64,000 bases of DNA from Exilibacterium sp. (GTDB taxonomy: Bacteria > Pseudomonadota > Gammaproteobacteria > Pseudomonadales > Cellvibrionaceae), in the NCBI GenBank assembly GCA_028280195.1, contig JANQMH010000021.1, positions 1-64,000 on the forward strand, given 5' to 3'. The first letter of the stretch is position 1; each line of letters begins with the position of its first letter. The notes under the pieces are model-generated. The model searched no databases, had not been told where the DNA came from, and worked only from the letters and a program-made list of their open reading frames with translations. A program made the translations under genes and the position numbers. Shown here in pieces: positions 24,716 to 34,435 of this stretch.

Positions 24716-25630
24716 GTGAAAGATCAACTTCAACCAGCTACCGATTCGACCCGCTTTGCCATAACCGGCGCCGGCCTGGGCCTGCGGCGCAGTTTGTTGG
24801 ATGATCTCGACGGCTTGACCACCGCGGATGTGGATTTTATGGAAGTGGCGCCGGAAAACTGGATCGGTGTCGGCGGCCGCTTCGGGCGCAAATTCAGCCA
24901 GTACACGGAGCGTTTTCCCTTTGTCTGTCACGGCCTGTCGCTGTCGATCGGCTCGCCGGGTGCGCTCGACTACGAACTGGTCAAGAGTATCAAGGCATTT
25001 CTCAAACAGCACCGGGTGCGGCTCTACACCGAGCACCTGAGTTATTGCAGCGACAGTGGCCACCTCTACGATTTAATGCCGATTCCGTTTACCGAGGAGG
25101 CGGTGCACTATGTCGCCGGGCGCATCCGCGAGGTGCAGGATATCCTCGAGCAGCGCATTGCCATGGAGAATGTGTCCTACTACGGCGCTCCACAGCAGGA
25201 AATGCGCGAAATTGATTTTATCAATGCGGTCATCGCTGAGGCCGACTGCGACCTGCTGCTGGATGTCAACAATATCTACGTCAACAGCATCAACCACGGT
25301 TACGATCCGCTTGAGTTTTTGCAGCAGCTGCCGGGCGAGCGGGCGGTTTATGTCCACGTTGCCGGCCACTACGACGAGGCCGAGGACCTGCGCGTCGATA
25401 CCCACGGTGCGGCGGTGATTGCCTCGGTGTGGGAGCTGCTGGATCAGGCCTACCGGCGCTTCGGTGTGATGCCGACGCTGCTGGAGAGGGACTTCAACAT
25501 TCCGCCGGTGCCGGAATTGCTGGCCGAGGTCGAACAGATCAAAGCGATTCAGAACCGCCATAGGAGCGCAACGGGGACCGAGTCAGTTGCGGCCCGGATG
25601 CAGCGGACCCCGGTGGAGATGGACTCTTGA
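24716..25630 (+). CDS. hvfB: MNIO-family (DUF692) RiPP-modifying enzyme, HvfB/BufB-like
   Basis: A 304-residue cytoplasmic TIM-barrel iron enzyme of the DUF692/MNIO family, which oxidatively modifies Cys in precursor peptides using a multinuclear iron centre and oxygen. Family hallmarks are [68 protein letters not shown] and [10 protein letters not shown], supplying the conserved His, Glu, Asp and Asn. GTG 24716 follows GGGGAG. Its last codons overlap the DUF2063 start (TTGA), so the two are translationally coupled. The substrate is almost certainly the EGKCG precursor 292 bp upstream. Confidence 0.92.
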   Translation: MKDQLQPATDSTRFAITGAGLGLRRSLLDDLDGLTTADVDFMEVAPENWIGVGGRFGRKFSQYTERFPFVCHGLSLSIGSPGALDYELVKSIKAFLKQHRVRLYTEHLSYCSDSGHLYDLMPIPFTEEAVHYVAGRIREVQDILEQRIAMENVSYYGAPQQEMREIDFINAVIAEADCDLLLDVNNIYVNSINHGYDPLEFLQQLPGERAVYVHVAGHYDEAEDLRVDTHGAAVIASVWELLDQAYRRFGVMPTLLERDFNIPPVPELLAEVEQIKAIQNRHRSATGTESVAARMQRTPVEMDS

Positions 25631-26367
25631 GCGAACCCGCCTTTAAAACCGCGCAATACCAATTTGCCGCCCATCTGCGCGACCCCGATGCCAACCCGGC
25701 GCCGGCGGATGTGGAACAGCGGCGCATGGCGATCTACAGTAATCTGATCTACAAGAACATCGAGGGTTTTGTCAGCGGCGCCTTTCCGGTGCTGCGCCAG
25801 TTGCTGGACGACGAGCAGTGGCACGCCATGGTGAGGGACTTCGTCAGTCGCCATATCAGCCACTCGCCCTACTTTCTGGAAATCAGCCAGGAGTTTCTCA
25901 AATACCTCCAGGACGAGCGGCAGCCGCAGCCGCACGATCCGCCCTTTCTGCTGGAACTGGCCCATTACGAGTGGGTTGAGCTGGCCCTGGATGTGTCGCA
26001 GGAGCAGCTGCCTGTCAGTCTCGAGAGTGTCGATTACCTGGAGGCCGGGCCGCGGGTATCACCGCTGGCCTGGTGTCTGTCCTACCAGTACCCGGTTCAC
26101 CTTATCGGCCCGGATTACCAGCCGCGGCAACCTCCCGAGCAACCGACTTTTCTGATTGTCTACCGCGACAGATCTGACTGTGTCAAGTTCATGGAGAGCA
26201 ATGCGGTTACTGTGCGCTTACTGTCTGTGCTGGAAGAGCAGCTCAGCGGCCGTCAGGCGCTGCAGCAGCTGGCCGCGGAAATGCAACACCCCGAGCCGCA
26301 ACAGTTGATTGCAGCGGGCGAGGGGCTGCTGCAAAAACTTCACCGTGCCGATATTCTTTACTATTAA
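25627..26367 (+). CDS. hvfC: DUF2063 partner protein, HvfC/BufC-like
   Basis: A 246-residue protein of the DUF2063 family, which binds the precursor leader and delivers it to the MNIO enzyme. The N-terminal half carries family features ([54 protein letters not shown]), followed by the more variable C-terminal winged-helix-like part. Translation starts at TTG 25627, overlapping the hvfB stop codon by three bases, a strong sign of coupled synthesis. The usual DoxX-like fourth gene (hvfD) is absent; a porin gene follows after 251 bp. Confidence 0.88.
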   Translation: MSEPAFKTAQYQFAAHLRDPDANPAPADVEQRRMAIYSNLIYKNIEGFVSGAFPVLRQLLDDEQWHAMVRDFVSRHISHSPYFLEISQEFLKYLQDERQPQPHDPPFLLELAHYEWVELALDVSQEQLPVSLESVDYLEAGPRVSPLAWCLSYQYPVHLIGPDYQPRQPPEQPTFLIVYRDRSDCVKFMESNAVTVRLLSVLEEQLSGRQALQQLAAEMQHPEPQQLIAAGEGLLQKLHRADILYY

Positions 26368-26618
26368 CGGCTGTCCTTACACTCGCGCTACGTCCGAACG
26401 CTCTACCTCAGCTCCGCAACGCTCATCGGCAAAAACTGCCTGCTGATACCGCCGGCTGAAACGACCCCGGGCAGATTAAATTTTGCCCAAGGCTTTATTC
26501 CCTGCACCAAAATGTAGTATTGTCCCGCGCACGCAATACACGTAATAAAAGCGTCATATTTCTGCCGAATCGCGGCGCCCGACTGACATTGTCTGACCTT
26601 CCGGATGGGGATAAATTT

Positions 26619-27692
26619 ATGAATAGAACGCTTCTGCCCGCGGGACTGATCGCAGTGATGGCTGCTCACACCTATGCGGGTACCGTGACTACGGACGGCC
26701 CCGATATTGTAATTAACACCAAGGGGGGCTTGTCCATCAGGACTGTCGACGACAAATATTCCTTTGGTATCGGCGGCCGTATCCAGTGGGATTACAATCG
26801 TGCGGAGCTGAACGGCGAAGCCGATGAAAACGATTTTTCCGTGCGCCGTGCGCGCCTGGCGTTTACCGGCAGCGCCGGCGACTGGTCTTTTAAGTCCGAG
26901 TTCAACATCGGCGAGAGCGGTACCGATGGCGGCGATGTCGAAGACCTCTATATCAGCTACAACGGCTGGGGCCCGGCCGCCCGGCTGAGCATCGGCCGGC
27001 AGCGGGAGCCGTTTGGGCTCGAGCAACTGACCAGTGCCAACGATATCAGCGTGCTGGAGCGCTCCGCCATTACCGAAGCCTATGCGCCCGAGCGCAACAG
27101 CGGCGTGCTGTTGTCCGGTGCGCTCGGTAAATCGCTCTACTACGGTGCCGGTATATTTGAAGGTGATGACGAGGATAATCGCGCTGCCGATGATCTGACT
27201 GTTACGGCGCGTTTGGCCTATGCGCCACTGGTCGGGGGGGACCGCCTGCTGCATTTTGGGGCAGCCGTTTCCAGTCGCGGCGATGCCGATGTGGTGGGCC
27301 TGGAGGCCGCCGCTGTATTCGGCGCTGTGCATTTTCAGTCCGAATGGCAGCAGGCCGACAGAGATGACCTGGACGACGACCTGGACGGCTATTACCTGCA
27401 GGCCGGCTGGATAGTTACCGGCGAGACGCGCCCCTACCGCGACGGTGAGTTCAAGCGCGTCAAACCTCGAGGTCCCGGCGGCGCCTGGGAGCTGGTGCTG
27501 CGCTACGACGATGGCGACGGTAACTTCGCTGATATCGAACTGGGCGAAGACGACGCCGAGGCCTACACCCTGGGTTTGAACTGGTACTACAACAATAATG
27601 TCCGGATTGGCGTCAATTATACTGAAGGGGAGAGCAACAGCGGCGGCGGTGACGGCGAGGAATTTCGTATTCGCACACAGTTTGTGTTCTGA
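26619..27692 (+). CDS. OprO/OprP-like outer-membrane porin
   Basis: A 357-residue outer-membrane barrel. A signal peptide (MNRTLLPAGLIAVMAAHTYA) precedes GGLSIRTVDDKYSFGIGGRI, the FSVRRARLAFTGS and WSFKSEFNIGE strands, and IGRQREPFGLEQLTS, all typical of the phosphate-selective porin O/P family. The chain ends in RIRTQFVF with a C-terminal Phe. ATG 26619 follows GGGG; the longer frame from 26520 was rejected. It is on the same strand as the hvf genes but 251 bp away, so a functional tie (metal or anion entry) is only suggested by position. Confidence 0.85.
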   Translation: MNRTLLPAGLIAVMAAHTYAGTVTTDGPDIVINTKGGLSIRTVDDKYSFGIGGRIQWDYNRAELNGEADENDFSVRRARLAFTGSAGDWSFKSEFNIGESGTDGGDVEDLYISYNGWGPAARLSIGRQREPFGLEQLTSANDISVLERSAITEAYAPERNSGVLLSGALGKSLYYGAGIFEGDDEDNRAADDLTVTARLAYAPLVGGDRLLHFGAAVSSRGDADVVGLEAAAVFGAVHFQSEWQQADRDDLDDDLDGYYLQAGWIVTGETRPYRDGEFKRVKPRGPGGAWELVLRYDDGDGNFADIELGEDDAEAYTLGLNWYYNNNVRIGVNYTEGESNSGGGDGEEFRIRTQFVF

Positions 27693-27878
27693 GTCCAGCA
27701 CCAAAGCCCGGCCACAGCGGTTTTTTTCCGCCCGCCGAACCAATGGCCGGCGCCGCGGTCACACTGGCTAGCTGCCGGTGCCGGCGACGGTTGGCGCCTG
27801 CAGCGCGGTGGTGTCGGGTAGCCTGTTCGGCTACACTCTTCACGCCGCTCATGGAAGTCCTGTTCAGTCGAGGTGTTT

Positions 27879-28622
27879 ATGCCGCAGTTTCTTTGTCGTC
27901 TTTTACCCGTAATGATTCTGGCAGTGCTGTCGCCCTTCGGCGCGGCGCTGGCCGAGGATACGGAAGAAAACCCGGTGGACCCCTGGGAGGGGTTTAACCG
28001 CTCCATGTTTGCCTTCAATGACACCCTGGATACTTACTTTCTCAAGCCGGTGGCAAAGGGGTATCGGGCCGTGACGCCCGACCCGGTGGAAAACAGTGTC
28101 AGTAATGTGTTCGACAACCTGGGCGAGGTGCGCAATGTGCTCAACGACCTGCTGCAGGGAAAGTGGGCCCAGGCCGGCAACGACAGCGGCCGCTTTCTGA
28201 TTAACTCCACTATCGGTCTGGCGGGGCTGTTTGACGTGGCCGGTAAAATGGGTCTGGAAAAAAGCGACGGTGAAGACTTCGGTCAGACCCTGGCGACCTG
28301 GGGTGTGGGCCGGGGGCCCTACTTGGTGCTGCCGTTTTTCGGCCCGAGCAATGTCCGCGACGGCCTCAGCCGGCCGGTGGACATCTATTCGGATCCGATA
28401 ACCTATATCGATGATGTGCCGACCCGTAACACCATTACCGGCGTCGGCCTGATCAGCTCACGCGCCGGCCTGCTGCAGGGCGAGGACTTGATCAGCGGTG
28501 ACAAGTACTTGTTTATCAGGGATGCCTATCTGCAACGCCGTGAGTTCCTGATTAAGGACGGCGAAGTCGAGGATGACTTCGGCGGAGATTTTGACGATTT
28601 CGAAGACGATTTCGAAGAGTAG
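27879..28622 (+). CDS. mlaA: Phospholipid-trafficking outer-membrane protein MlaA (VacJ)
   Basis: A 247-residue MlaA/VacJ protein, which removes misplaced phospholipids from the outer leaflet and hands them to the periplasmic carrier MlaC. The family core is clear: PWEGFNRSMFAFND, VAKGYRAVTPDPV, SGRFLINSTIGLAGLFD, GEDFGQTLATWGVGRGPYLVLP. Unlike typical MlaA there is no lipobox Cys at the end of the leader (PFGAALAEDTEE), so it may be cut by signal peptidase I rather than lipidated. ATG 27879 has GAGG upstream. The acidic tail (DFGGDFDDFEDDFEE) is unusual. No other mla gene is in the window. Confidence 0.92.
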   Translation: MPQFLCRLLPVMILAVLSPFGAALAEDTEENPVDPWEGFNRSMFAFNDTLDTYFLKPVAKGYRAVTPDPVENSVSNVFDNLGEVRNVLNDLLQGKWAQAGNDSGRFLINSTIGLAGLFDVAGKMGLEKSDGEDFGQTLATWGVGRGPYLVLPFFGPSNVRDGLSRPVDIYSDPITYIDDVPTRNTITGVGLISSRAGLLQGEDLISGDKYLFIRDAYLQRREFLIKDGEVEDDFGGDFDDFEDDFEE

Positions 28623-28662
28623 GACCCCTCGAGCCCAAGCCCCTCCGCCGCGCGCCCGCGTT

Positions 28663-28971
28663 TCAGCTCAGCATTTGTTGAATTTTCAGGCCCAGTGTAC
28701 AGGTGCCGGAGTGGTTGGCCTGAACCCGGGCGATAGTGGTGATCGCCTTCAGCATCGGGTGTTGGCTGTGCTCGGAGTTTATGGTCACTTCCAGCTCCGT
28801 GCCCACCGGCAGCGCTTTATCCACTTCTATCAGCATGCCGCCGCCGCTCAGATCGCGGCAGGTGCCCGACAGGCTGGTGTCGTCGCTGCTGACACTGACC
28901 TCCACCGGTGTGTCGATTTTCATGCGGATAAAATTGCGCTTCTCGCTGTAATCCTGGTTCGCAAGGTTCAT
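28663..28971 (-). CDS. PilZ-domain c-di-GMP-binding protein
   Basis: A 102-residue stand-alone PilZ domain. The c-di-GMP-binding signatures KRNFIRMKI (RxxxR) and DLSGGG (D/NxSxxG) are both present with the usual spacing. It lies between mlaA and the RssB-like gene but on the opposite strand. The same neighbourhood (vacJ, PilZ, response regulator with phosphatase, STAS protein, transaldolase) is known in Pseudomonas. Its target is unknown; small PilZ proteins usually tune motility or surface behaviour. Confidence 0.88.
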   Translation of the reverse strand: MNLANQDYSEKRNFIRMKIDTPVEVSVSSDDTSLSGTCRDLSGGGMLIEVDKALPVGTELEVTINSEHSQHPMLKAITTIARVQANHSGTCTLGLKIQQMLS

Positions 28972-29236
28972 GCGGAACTCCTTCTAATTGTTAAAAATGG
29001 CGGGTTCTGCAAACCGGCCTTGATCATCGAACCGGTTTATACAAAGTTACTTTAAAAAAGGTGATTTGAATAGCTTGCGAAGGCGGTAATAAGGGAGTAG
29101 GGTTGGGTTTTCGGCAACTTGTCACATAATTCCTTCCAGAATCCGTGCTCAACCAATTCATGCTCCGCCAAGTCATAGTCTTACAAGCTGGGTCTGCCTG
29201 CTGCTGTGGCTTGCCGGCTGCCGGCCGGGGCCGTTG

Positions 29237-30439
29237 ATGGCCAACAGCGGCAGAAAACTGCTTATCATTGACGACGATACCATCGTGCGGCAGGGCATCG
29301 TGGCCTATCTCGAGGACAGCGGCTTTGAGGTGTGCGAGGCCGAGGACGGCAGCAGCGGACTTGAATGCTTCCGCCGCGAGACCCCCGACCTGGTGCTGTG
29401 CGACCTGCGCATGCCGGGGGTCGACGGGCTGCAGGTACTGCGGGATATCCACCAGCAGTCTGCCGATACCCCGGTGATCGTGATCTCCGGCGCGGGGGTC
29501 ATTAGCGATGTGGTCGAGGCGCTGCGCCTGGGGGCCAGCGACTACCTGATCAAGCCGGTGGTGGATATGGAAGTGCTGGTGCACTCGGTGGAAAAAAGCC
29601 TGGAGCGCACCCAGTTGCTGGCCCAGAATCTGCGCTATCGCGAGGAACTGGAGCGCGCCAACCGCGATTTGCGCGAGCACCTGCGGGCGCTGGAGCGCGA
29701 TCACCAGGCCGGCCGCCAGGTGCAGACCAACCTGCTGCCGCGCACGCCGATGATCTTTGACGGCTACCGCATCGCCCACCGCATTGTGCCTTCGCTCTAC
29801 CTCAGCGGCGACTTTATCGACTACGGCTATCTCGCCCACCGCTATCTGGCGTTTTATCTGTCCGACGTGTCGGGCCACGGCGCCTCCTCGGCGTTTGTGA
29901 CCGTGTGGCTAAAACATCTGGCCACCCACCTGGTGCGCGACGAGGGCCTGTTCAGCAGTGCCGAGTCCTTTGCCAGCGGCCCGGCCCGCTTTCTGGCGGA
30001 AATCAACGAGGAGTTTCACGAAACCACCCTCGGCCCGCATTTGACCTGTTTTGTCGGTGTGATCGATACCCGCAGCAACGAGATCAGTTATGCGGTCGGT
30101 GGTCATCTGCCCATGCCGCTGCTGATCACCCCCGGGGGAGCCCGCTATCTGGAGGGCAAGGGCAAGCCCATCGGTATCTTCAAGGGCGTAAACTGGCAGG
30201 TGTACCGGCAGCAGCTGCCGGCGCGGTTTTCCCTGGTGGCCTTCTCCGACGGGGTACTGGAAACGCTGGCGCCGGAGGCCCTGTGTGAACAGGAAACTCA
30301 TTTACTGCAATTGTTGTCCAATACCGATGGCAGTCTGGCAGAAGTTTGCGGGGCCCTGGGTCTGGACGACCCGGATGCGGATGAAAGCAAAGAGGCGCCC
30401 GACGATATTGCCATACTGACGGTGGCCAAGGAGAGTTGA
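29237..30439 (+). CDS. rssB: Response regulator with PP2C phosphatase domain, RssB-like
   Basis: A 400-residue two-domain protein. The receiver domain has IDDD at its start, phospho-acceptor Asp56 in LCDLRMPGVDG and Lys near 104 in YLIKP. A coiled linker (about 120-165) leads to a SpoIIE/PP2C phosphatase domain with metal Asp in SGDFIDYG and SDVSGHG and AFSDGVLE near the end. In pseudomonads the homologue RssB controls RpoS turnover with the STAS protein RssC. Here the STAS gene follows with its stop and start 2 bp apart. ATG 29237 was preferred to the TTG just before it. Confidence 0.88.
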   Translation: MANSGRKLLIIDDDTIVRQGIVAYLEDSGFEVCEAEDGSSGLECFRRETPDLVLCDLRMPGVDGLQVLRDIHQQSADTPVIVISGAGVISDVVEALRLGASDYLIKPVVDMEVLVHSVEKSLERTQLLAQNLRYREELERANRDLREHLRALERDHQAGRQVQTNLLPRTPMIFDGYRIAHRIVPSLYLSGDFIDYGYLAHRYLAFYLSDVSGHGASSAFVTVWLKHLATHLVRDEGLFSSAESFASGPARFLAEINEEFHETTLGPHLTCFVGVIDTRSNEISYAVGGHLPMPLLITPGGARYLEGKGKPIGIFKGVNWQVYRQQLPARFSLVAFSDGVLETLAPEALCEQETHLLQLLSNTDGSLAEVCGALGLDDPDADESKEAPDDIAILTVAKES

Positions 30440-30441
30440 TC

Positions 30442-30930
30442 ATGCAGCCTGGGCAAATACTGGTGGCTGACCATGACGGAGTCTATGTCATCAAAATGAC
30501 AGGTGATGTGCGCCTGACGCTGTGCATATCATTTGACCGGTTTATCGACGAGATGTTTGCCGATCGGGCCTTCTGTTCGGTGCTGTTCGATCTGACCGGA
30601 GCCGAAGCCATTGACAGCACCACGCTGGGATTGATGGCCAAGATCGCCATTCTCGGGCGCGAGCGCAAAAATATCGTGCCGGTGGTGGTGTCCACCAACC
30701 CCAGTATCAACCGCCTGCTGGAGTCCATGGGCTTCGACGATATCTTCGAAATCATTCACGAGCCCGGCGAGCAGATGCCCGCCGGCGCCTGCCTGCCGAG
30801 CACCGAGGTCAGCGAGCAGGCGGCCAGGAGCAAGGTGCTGGAGGCCCACCGCATTCTCATGGGCCTCAATGAGTCCAACCGCGAGACCTTTCGCGATCTG
30901 GTAAAAAGCCTGGAAAATTCTGACTGCTAG
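30442..30930 (+). CDS. rssC: STAS-domain anti-sigma-factor antagonist, RssC-like
   Basis: A 162-residue cytoplasmic protein with an N-terminal STAS domain (about 1-110). The phosphorylatable Ser sits in AIDSTTLGLMAKI. It is the expected partner of the PP2C domain encoded just upstream: dephosphorylation would switch its binding partner. AAGGAGA lies within the end of rssB and 8 bases before ATG 30442, indicating coupling. Its stop codon TAG shares the palindromic CTAG with the stop of the convergent TerB-like gene, a 4-base overlap. Confidence 0.88.
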   Translation: MQPGQILVADHDGVYVIKMTGDVRLTLCISFDRFIDEMFADRAFCSVLFDLTGAEAIDSTTLGLMAKIAILGRERKNIVPVVVSTNPSINRLLESMGFDDIFEIIHEPGEQMPAGACLPSTEVSEQAARSKVLEAHRILMGLNESNRETFRDLVKSLENSDC

Positions 30931-31379
30931 CCCGCCGCGCGCGCATCGCGCTTGGCGCGGATGAAATCCGAGTGGGAGACGTGGATCAGGTCGGCCACTT
31001 TGCGGATGATATACTCCTCGTATTTGTCGATGTTGTCATCGGCGTAGGCAATGCTCCACATCGAGCGAAGCAGTTCGAATTTCTCGCCCGCGCTGAAGTG
31101 CTGGTTGACCAGTTGGGTAAACTGGTACAGCGAGGTGGCGTCCTCGCGTTCCTGTCTGGCCAGTGCTGAGATTTCGTCCAGTTCGGACTGGGTCAGCTCG
31201 TATTGTTGCCGCAGGATGTCGAACAGCAGCTCGAACTCGTTGCTGTCGAAGTCGCTGTCGATGGTCGCCACTTCGATCAGCAGTGCGGCGACGGCGATAT
31301 GCCGCTGGCGCTCGCTCAGCGCCTCATCCTCCTGCGGGTCGAATTCGGCGGAGAAAAACGCCTTGATTTTAGCCAGCAT
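30927..31379 (-). CDS. TerB-family protein
   Basis: A 150-residue helical protein of the TerB-like tellurite-resistance family: [26 protein letters not shown] carries the acidic metal-binding loop of TerB, and [22 protein letters not shown] the second one. Real tellurite resistance is doubtful for such isolated members; a calcium-binding stress role is suggested by the family. It starts inside the last codons of tal (11-base overlap), so it is coupled to transaldolase. The same pair is known in Pseudomonas-like genomes. Confidence 0.82.
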   Translation of the reverse strand: MLAKIKAFFSAEFDPQEDEALSERQRHIAVAALLIEVATIDSDFDSNEFELLFDILRQQYELTQSELDEISALARQEREDATSLYQFTQLVNQHFSAGEKFELLRSMWSIAYADDNIDKYEEYIIRKVADLIHVSHSDFIRAKRDARAAG

Positions 31380-32328
31380 GGTTTTTCAACAGATTCTCGA
31401 GGTTAATCTGGTCCTTGACAAAGTTTCTGATACCGTCGGCGAGCTTCTCCGTAGCCATGGCGTCGCTGTTGAGGCTGAAACGGAACTGTGGCTCTGTTTC
31501 GCGCAGGGCCGCCTGTGGCTCGGCCCTGTTATTCGGACTTAGACGCCTTGCCAGAGTTCCTTCATCGGCTTCCAGTTCGGCCATCAGTGCCGGGCTGATA
31601 GTCAGCCGGTCGCAGCCGGCCAGGGCCTCGATCTCGCCGGTATTGCGAAAGCTGGCGCCCATGACGATGGTGTCGTAGCCGTGCTGCTTGAAATAGTGGT
31701 AAATCCCGGTAACCGACACCACACCGGGGTCCTCCTCGGGCAGATACTCCTGTTTGCCGGTATTGGCCTTGTACCAGTCGAGAATACGGCCGACAAAGGG
31801 GGAAATCAGCGTGGCCCCGGCAGCGGCGCAGGCCGCGGCCTGATGAAAGCTGAACAGCAGGGTCAGATTGCAGTGGATGCCCTCCCGCTCCAGTACTTCG
31901 GCGGCGCGGATACCTTCCCAGGTAGAGGCCAGCTTGATCAGCACGCGCTCGTTATCGACGCCGGCGGCCTGGTAAAGGTCGATCAGCTCGCGCGCCTTGT
32001 TGATACTGGCCTGCTGGTCGAATGACAGGCGCGCATCCACTTCGGTGGAAACACGGCCGGGTACGATTTTCAGGATTTCACAGCCGATGGTGACCGCCAG
32101 CCGATCGGTCGCCGCGCTCAGCTGCGCCTGTGAATCGCCGGGCCGGGACTTGCCCCAGGCGATAGCGGCGTCGAGATAATCCCGGTACTGGGGCAGTTGC
32201 GCGGCCTTGAACAGCAGTGAGGGGTTGGTAGTGGCATCCAGCGGTCGATAGCGGCGCATCGCCTCGATATCGCCGGTGTCGGCCACCACATCGGAGTACT
32301 GCTTTAACTGCTCGAGTTTGTTTGGCAT
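31369..32328 (-). CDS. tal: Transaldolase
   Basis: A 319-residue class I transaldolase of the pentose phosphate pathway, moving a dihydroxyacetone unit between sugar phosphates. The Schiff-base Lys is in [12 protein letters not shown], the N-terminal motif [12 protein letters not shown] and the later [26 protein letters not shown] are standard, and length matches TalB. It is followed by and overlaps the TerB-like gene. Transcribed away from the aldo/keto reductase end 130 bp upstream. Confidence 0.96.
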   Translation of the reverse strand: MPNKLEQLKQYSDVVADTGDIEAMRRYRPLDATTNPSLLFKAAQLPQYRDYLDAAIAWGKSRPGDSQAQLSAATDRLAVTIGCEILKIVPGRVSTEVDARLSFDQQASINKARELIDLYQAAGVDNERVLIKLASTWEGIRAAEVLEREGIHCNLTLLFSFHQAAACAAAGATLISPFVGRILDWYKANTGKQEYLPEEDPGVVSVTGIYHYFKQHGYDTIVMGASFRNTGEIEALAGCDRLTISPALMAELEADEGTLARRLSPNNRAEPQAALRETEPQFRFSLNSDAMATEKLADGIRNFVKDQINLENLLKNHAG

Positions 32329-32458
32329 GGGTTTGACAACCTGTTGTCGGTTTGGGGGCAGTTGTGTGAGCAGTTGATTTTAAAGGTTTTTTCCCCGATT
32401 TTACAGGTTCGGCACAGGCTCTGGAGGCTATTTGGGGCGCGGTTTGCGGGACTGGACA

Positions 32459-33457
32459 CTAGCGCTCGCGGACACCGCCTGCTGCCGGTCGCGCAATTGC
32501 CGCCTCGATTGCCGCCATCACATCCGCCGGCAGCGCGCCCTGGTCGAGGGCGCCAACGTTTTCCTCGACTTGTGCGGCCAGCCGGAAGCCCGGCAGCGGC
32601 ACCAGGTGGGGCGCCTTGGCCAGCAGCCAGCCCAGTGCGCCCTGAGCCGGCGTGCGGCCGCCGCTACACAGCAGGTCGCGCACTCGCTGCAAAGCGGCCA
32701 GCAGTGCCGGCGCGGCTCTGCCGTCTTTGAAATAGTCCATCCAGGCGAGATTGTTGCTGCGCACATCGTCTGCCGGCAGTTCGCTGTGGCGGGTGAATTT
32801 TCCGCTCAGCAGGCCCATCGCCAGCGGTGAGCGGATAAATGCGACCAGTGCGTTTTTGCTGGTCACTTCCAGCATCGATGCGGCGTCGAAGAACACATTC
32901 ATGCAGTGTTCCACCGCCTTGAAGTTATCGCGCCCGGCGACCGCCGCGGCGTTCTCCGGGAAATCCGTGCTCCAGCCGTAGGCGCCGACCTTGCCCTGCC
33001 TGACTGCCTCGTCGAGAGCCGCGAAAGCCAGTTGCGCTTTAACCACGGGCAGGGCATTGAGGTGCAGAAACAGCAGGTCGATGCGCTCGCGGCGCAGGCG
33101 TCTGAGTGAGGCATCGATACTGCGCGCTATATAGTCCGGCGAATAGTCCTCTCCCAGCACCTGCCTGCTGGGTTCATCAAAAACCGGCCCCAGCTTGGTG
33201 GACACCAGTACATCGTGCCGGTTTCCCACCGTCAGGCCCAGCAGGCGCTCGGAGTGCCCGACGCCGTACACCGCCGCCGTGTCGAACAGTCTGATACCCA
33301 GATCGAGCCCGGTGGCAATGGCGCGCCGCGATTCCCTGTCATTGGCGCCGGTGTAGCCCAGAGGCATCGTGCCGGAAAAAAAAGGCCCGCCGATAGCCCA
33401 GCAGCCGAGGCCCATGCGGGGTATTTCGATATCGTTCCAGAGCCTGATTACGGGCAT
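32459..33457 (-). CDS. Aldo/keto reductase
   Basis: A 332-residue NADPH-dependent oxidoreductase with the TIM-barrel tetrad visible: Asp and Tyr in LFDTAAVYG, Lys in STKLGPV and His in LFLHLNALP. The N-terminal GLGCWAIGG and C-terminal GFRLAAQVEENVGAL phosphate-site region fit the family. Substrate unknown; the PFFSGTMPLGYTG loop resembles members acting on sugars. It is divergent from a LysR-type gene 102 bp away, its probable regulator. Confidence 0.88.
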   Translation of the reverse strand: MPVIRLWNDIEIPRMGLGCWAIGGPFFSGTMPLGYTGANDRESRRAIATGLDLGIRLFDTAAVYGVGHSERLLGLTVGNRHDVLVSTKLGPVFDEPSRQVLGEDYSPDYIARSIDASLRRLRRERIDLLFLHLNALPVVKAQLAFAALDEAVRQGKVGAYGWSTDFPENAAAVAGRDNFKAVEHCMNVFFDAASMLEVTSKNALVAFIRSPLAMGLLSGKFTRHSELPADDVRSNNLAWMDYFKDGRAAPALLAALQRVRDLLCSGGRTPAQGALGWLLAKAPHLVPLPGFRLAAQVEENVGALDQGALPADVMAAIEAAIARPAAGGVRER

Positions 33458-33559
33458 TCGCTTGTCCTTTTATTTATGAAATACGTATGATTATTTTCTT
33501 AGGCTACCTTTATAACTGTTTAAATTTAAAGATAAATATATGCAAAGGGCATTGCACTC

Positions 33560-34426
33560 ATGAAACACGAACTGGACTGGAATGCTATAAAACTGTTTTT
33601 GAGCGTCGCCCGCTGCGGTGGCCTGAGCACTGCCGCGCGCCTCACCCGGATCAGTCCGGCGACACTGGGGCGGAGGATGGTGGCGCTGGAGCGCCAGCTG
33701 GCCGCGGTATTGTTCGTGCGCGAGAAAAATGGCTATCACCTGACCAGGGAAGGGGAGGCGTTGCTGGCTCATGCCGAACAGCTGGAGCGCTCGGCCCAGT
33801 CAATTGAGCAGTGGCGCGACCAGCGCGGCCTGGCCGGCAGGGTGCGCATCTCCGCCGGCGACTGGATCTGCCACTTTCTCGCCACCCACATTAACGCCCT
33901 GTGGACGGCAGCCGACAGTTTTTCCGTGGAACTGGTCAGCAATCCGCAGCGGGTCGATATCGGCAGGCGCCATGCGGACATCGGCATCCGCAATACCCGG
34001 CCGGAAGAACAGTGGCTGGCGCGGCGGCGCATCGGTGTGGTGGCCTTTGCGCCCTATGCCCGTGCGGCGAGTGACGCTGAGGCCGCGCAGGCGAAGTGGG
34101 TGGGTTATATCAATGAGAACGTCGCGCTGCCTTCGGCTCAGTGGCTCGATAGCCGCTATCCGCAAAAGGTCGTTATGCGCAGCAATAACCCCCGCTGCAT
34201 TCTCGATCTGGTCCGCAGCGGCATCGGCCGCGCCGTACTGCCCTGCTTTGTCGGCGACACTGAGCCGGAGCTGGTTCGGTGTGGGGACACTATCGAAGAG
34301 TTGCGCCACGAACAGTGGCTGGTGCTGCATCATGAAGATCGCCATACCCGCAAAGTGCGCCGTGTCAGTGAGCGCATTGCCGAGCTGATGGCAAAGAACC
34401 AAGGGCTCTTTGCCGGTGAGGGTTGA
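33560..34426 (+). CDS. LysR-family transcription regulator
   Basis: A 288-residue LysR-type regulator. The N-terminal helix-turn-helix is GGLSTAARLTRISPATLGRRM, followed by the substrate-binding region (RISAGDWICHFLATHI onward). The A/T-rich 102-bp gap to the aldo/keto reductase gene suggests it controls that gene and itself. It has no OxyR-like Cys pair. It ends 9 bp before the convergent dusA stop. Confidence 0.85.
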   Translation: MKHELDWNAIKLFLSVARCGGLSTAARLTRISPATLGRRMVALERQLAAVLFVREKNGYHLTREGEALLAHAEQLERSAQSIEQWRDQRGLAGRVRISAGDWICHFLATHINALWTAADSFSVELVSNPQRVDIGRRHADIGIRNTRPEEQWLARRRIGVVAFAPYARAASDAEAAQAKWVGYINENVALPSAQWLDSRYPQKVVMRSNNPRCILDLVRSGIGRAVLPCFVGDTEPELVRCGDTIEELRHEQWLVLHHEDRHTRKVRRVSERIAELMAKNQGLFAGEG

Positions 34427-34435
34427 CGCCGCGCC

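Noticed and set aside
26403-27743. Long reverse-strand open frame of 446 codons over the porin gene
   Set aside because: Antisense shadow of a GC-rich gene with a clear signal peptide and barrel on the plus strand.
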